Positions 60,712-64,000 of a stretch of 64,000 nt of DNA are shown in pieces. Position 1 is the first letter of the stretch. Each line of letters begins with the position of its first letter. The DNA comes from Chrysomallon squamiferum (Eukaryota > Mollusca > Gastropoda > Neomphalida > Peltospiridae), in NCBI GenBank assembly GCA_012295275.1, contig CM022672.1, positions 32,100,265-32,164,264 on the forward strand. The letters run 5' to 3'. The notes under the pieces are model-generated. The model was not told the DNA's origin. It saw nothing but the letters and a program-made list of their open reading frames with translations, and made no database searches. The position numbers were made by a program, and so were the translations under genes.

Positions 60712-60748
<37 letters not shown>

Positions 60749-61214
60749 ATACTGCATTTGATAAATACTTCCTAGCATTGTATATTAAAAAAGAAAAAGA
60801 AAGAAAACAAAAACAAAAATGTCTAACTCCTTTAAATAGGTAGTTGTAAAGTATAAATAATGGCTAGACTACTTTAAAAACTAATAGAACAAAATGTAAT
60901 TTTTCTGATGCTAGGTGACTCTAAATGTCATAATACATAATATTAATTTAAATAATCAGTGCGGCCCTTAAAGCAATGAGCAAACAGCAGGACAGCCCCA
61001 CATCAGCTAAACCTCAGTCAAGTATCATGTGAGAACAGAGTGAGCTGCCCTTGAAACTGCAAGCAAACATGACAGAAGCCTGATGCTGCAGCTGATGATA
61101 GTTTGACAATAATTGTTAGCTGAGTTTTCTTGCAGATTTATAGACTTTGTGGTTGTTGTTTGATTTGTGATTGTTTAATTATTTGTTGTTTTTTCTTCTT
61201 CTTTTTTTGAGAAA

Positions 61215-61245
<31 letters not shown>

Positions 61246-61622
61246 GTTATTATTATTGGTTATGCATTTATTTATTGAATTAGAATTTTTCTTATTCTTA
61301 ATTATTCCATTTGTTTCTTGATTTTTTTCTATTTATTACTCATTTTATTTTATTTTATATTTCAATTTTTGTTTAAGATTATTATTTTGGTGTGTGTGTT
61401 TGTTTCAGTTTAGTGAAATCTCTTCTGAACAGCTAAGATTATCTAGTTCTGTCTCTAATTAAGTAATAATTAAAAACTAAACTATCTGAGTTGTGTTTTA
61501 AAATGTGATTATTTCAGATGAATAAAACAATGATTTTGTGTGTTGAGATAATTCTTAGAGTAGCAAGACAAAGAAACATCTGAAAATGTGTTATTATTTT
61601 TCTCTTCTTTCTGTACATATGT

Positions 61623-61623
<1 letters not shown>

Positions 61624-61657
<34 letters not shown>

Positions 61658-61664
61658 CACATAC
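61624..61664. repeat. (AC)n tract, unit C
   Basis: Expanded AC run; only a few AC units exist at the matching place in A (42253-42268) and B. Confidence 0.93.
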
Positions 61665-62462
61665 ACGTTTAACAGAATGGAAAACTGATCTTTTTACCAC
61701 ATAGTTTTCAACTTTCTGTTCATATAAATGTTTTTGATATTTTATACAACACTTGTTTCATTTAAAACTTCAAAAGGAGTAAAAGTTTAAAAATCAATGG
61801 AAAGCAGATAACAAAACAATAGACAAAGAAGTAATTTGTACATGTAATTTCATCATGTAGCTTTTTCTGATTTAATTACTGATATTATAATTTGATTATT
61901 AATACTTGTCACTGTTGCTGGTGTTATTCGGAATAAATGAAAAAGGAGATAGAAAGTTAAAGTTGAGAAAACAGTTCATGTGATAAAGAAATGAAACAGC
62001 TGGAGTCTGTACTTGTTTGACTGGAGAACATGCTACCTCTTGTTGACAGAATCATTATACTGGAATTATTGAAATGAGTAAACATGAAATTATTGTCTCA
62101 TCTGACTTGAGAACACATTTTTATAGAAACAAAGGCCCATAATTCTGATTATAGCTTATAACTGTTTTGACTATAAATAGTTTTAACCTTAATTAATGGA
62201 AACTTCAGTTACTGGCAGAAATTAAATCCAGTTTTAAAATTTCATTTTATACTGACTTTAAATAGGTGTTAATGATAACTTCACTGACAAAAATAGGTCT
62301 CTCTGCTTTCAAAACTCAACACTGATAATTACTGACAAAAATAAATCCAGTTATTCTGTACTGTCAAAGGACTAACATGATTTTATTTCAAAGTGCAAAG
62401 AATGAATTTGTATTTGGGTTTCATATATTGCTATGAAACACTGCCAACTTCTTCACTGCTTA

Positions 62463-62935
62463 AATAGGATTAAATAGGATTATGAGTTAGTGTAGGTGTT
62501 AAGTTTAGTATTAGGTGTTTGTGTAGGTGTTAAGTTTAGTATTGTGAGTTAGTATAGGAGAGAAGTTTAGGATTAGGGGTTAGTGTTGATGTTATGTTTA
62601 GTATTGGGGATTAGTGAAGGTGTAATGTTCAGTATTAGGTGTTAGTGTATTTGTAAGTTTAGTCTCTAGGTTTGTGTAGGTGTTAAGTTTAGTATTAGAG
62701 ATTAATGTAGGTGTTAAGCTAATTATTAGGGTTAGTGTTGGTGGTAAGTTTAGGATTAGGGGTTAGTGTAGGTGTTAAGTTTAGGATTAGGGGTTAGTGT
62801 TGGTGTTAAGTTTAGTATTAGGGTTAGTGTTGGTGTTAAGTTTAGTATTACTGTATACAACTTATGGACAGGGTTAGGATAAATTTAAATTTAGTGTTAG
62901 AGATAGGGTTAGGACTAATTCTAGTTCAGATTCAA
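62463..62935. repeat. TTAGGG-like degenerate minisatellite, unit C
   Basis: The longest of the three versions, about 14 copies, sharing an ordered run of sub-variants with unit B. Confidence 0.85.
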
Positions 62936-63408
62936 ATATATATTTCTCTCAAGAGACACTTCATATAAGACTTGAACAATCTTATGATGAGTTTTAAGAT
63001 AAAAATACATTCTTTAATTTGCCATACTTTTACGAGTGAGGTTTACGCCTAGGGTTAGGATTAATTTCAGAGTTAGCGTTAGGTTTAAATATCTGAAAAA
63101 TCTGCAAGACCTGGAAAGTCATATTATGAATTTCACAAGTAAGGTTAGCATTTTGATTAGGGTTAGGTCTCGGGTTAGTCTAACTTAGACACAGATTTAA
63201 ATGTGAATTTACCTGAAGAGATTTTCATTCAGTACAGACTGACGTTTTATAGATTTTTGGTGAAACTAAATGAGTTTTGAAAGAGAACATAGTTTTAACG
63301 AAAGCTTCGAAACATTCTTTTAAATGTGAATATATGTTTAATAAATTCGTTTGTGAAGTAAAATAAAAAAAAGACGAACAGGAGAAGAAGAAGAAAATAA
63401 GTATGTTG

Positions 63409-63504
63409 TCATATGAATTGTTCAGTTCTATCCGGTGAAATAATCTCACTTTCTGTAACTAATATCTTCCCATACACAGGAACACTGAGCTGTTGTTGCA
63501 CCAT
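63409..63504 (-). CDS. Small ORF in a strong Kozak context, unit C
   Basis: MVQQQLSVPVYGKILVTESE, then IISPDRTEQFI and a stop; several replacements compared with A and B. Confidence 0.3.
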   Translation of the reverse strand: MVQQQLSVPVYGKILVTESEIISPDRTEQFI

Positions 63505-63559
63505 GGCTGGCCTCGTTGCGAAAACACACACACATATTCATCATCGACATATTTCTTTA

Positions 63560-63660
63560 TCGTTTATCGATCGACTTCAATTCGGCCTGCAGCGCTCAAA
63601 CTATAATAAAAAAAACTAGATCACCTCCCCATCCACATTACCCCACCCAGTTCTCAGTGT
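63560..63660 (-). promoter_or_regulatory. Promoter-like element, unit C
   Basis: Carries the TTTGAGCGCTGC and AGTCGATCGATAAACG cores, as in B. Confidence 0.45.
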
Positions 63661-64000
63661 CCGCTGCCGATCTGGTGCACTTCATCTGAAACAAGTAACT
63701 GAGAGAAAGGTTTACAATAATTCAGGGATCATGCTCCCGAAGATGTCACCGTAACGACTCAGTTAACCAGAAGTGTCTTTTGAAGACTGTCGTAATAAAG
63801 CGAATCACTGTGTCGATATTTTGTTTACTACTCATGCGATGTTCGTTTCGTGCACTGCTTAATTTTGATCACTAAATTTGAACTTTTGTCGAAAATTATA
63901 CTATTTTTCCGATATCATCACTGAATCAGTTCATCAGTTTCATATTAAAATTGGACTAACAGTTATTTACCAGTTAAATATGGCTCAGAAACCCAAGAAG

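Larger units (their letters stand above)
55135..64000 (+). repeat. Array unit C, 5'-truncated, runs off the window
   Basis: It begins abruptly at a point equivalent to about 35853 of unit A, right after the unit-end sequence GATCATTAGCATATGTTTTT, so the first 1.3 kb (hairpin, CpG-bearing 5' block, exon 1) is missing. The rest follows the same order to the CpG-rich module, and the window stops inside the unit-end segment. Confidence 0.95.

Overview
The window looks like nuclear DNA from an invertebrate animal. It is very AT-rich, packed with (AC)n, (ATT)n, (AAT)n, (AT)n and (AG)n microsatellites, has GT-AG introns and poly(A) signals, and shows no operon-like layout or bacterial gene density. 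The mix of decayed FLYWCH/MULE, YqaJ-SWIM plus DDE, CENP-B-type and gag-type sequences with many minisatellites fits a lophotrochozoan, perhaps a mollusc. The phylum is inference, not demonstrated. There is one 200-N assembly gap (4800-4999).

Left part (1-12 kb): low-complexity DNA; a 3.6-kb inverted partial copy (D) of the repeat unit that fills the right half; the N gap; a 40-bp CpG-bearing minisatellite (5.4-6.9 kb); a minus-strand secreted-protein gene fragment (7.07-7.55 kb); a plus-strand ORF with a signal peptide (8.75 kb); and a broken MULE transposase with its FLYWCH zinc finger (9.1-10.3 kb).

Middle part (12-34 kb): an unrecognised minus-strand gene with five phase-compatible exons (19.8 to 15.9 kb) and further exon-like pieces to 13.0 kb; a CENP-B/pogo-type DNA-binding fragment (15.1 kb); a promoter-like element (20.4 kb) that reappears in the right-hand array; and an ISL2EU-like transposon remnant (21.4-24.2 kb) in which a minus-strand YqaJ-SWIM gene surrounds a plus-strand DDE transposase. 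A plus-strand gene follows (25.1-32.0 kb) that begins with a signal peptide. Its internal exon is duplicated and its last exon, stop codon included, has been amplified into a 61-bp minisatellite about 1.25 kb long. Three other minisatellites lie nearby.

Right part (34.5-64 kb): a tandem array of about 10-kb units, A (34.5-44.47 kb), B (44.47-55.13 kb) and C (55.13 kb to beyond the window, lacking its first 1.3 kb). Each unit carries the same row of small exon-like cassettes on the plus strand, ending in a poly(A) signal, an antisense gag fragment inside one intron, a conserved GC-richer block, a TTAGGG-like minisatellite and a CpG-rich promoter-like module. Copies A-D carry conflicting shared indels, so they appear to exchange sequence by gene conversion or unequal crossing over. 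Frameshifts suggest that the array gene is decayed or acts as RNA. No intact, confidently named protein-coding gene was found. All functional names rest on motif recognition by eye.
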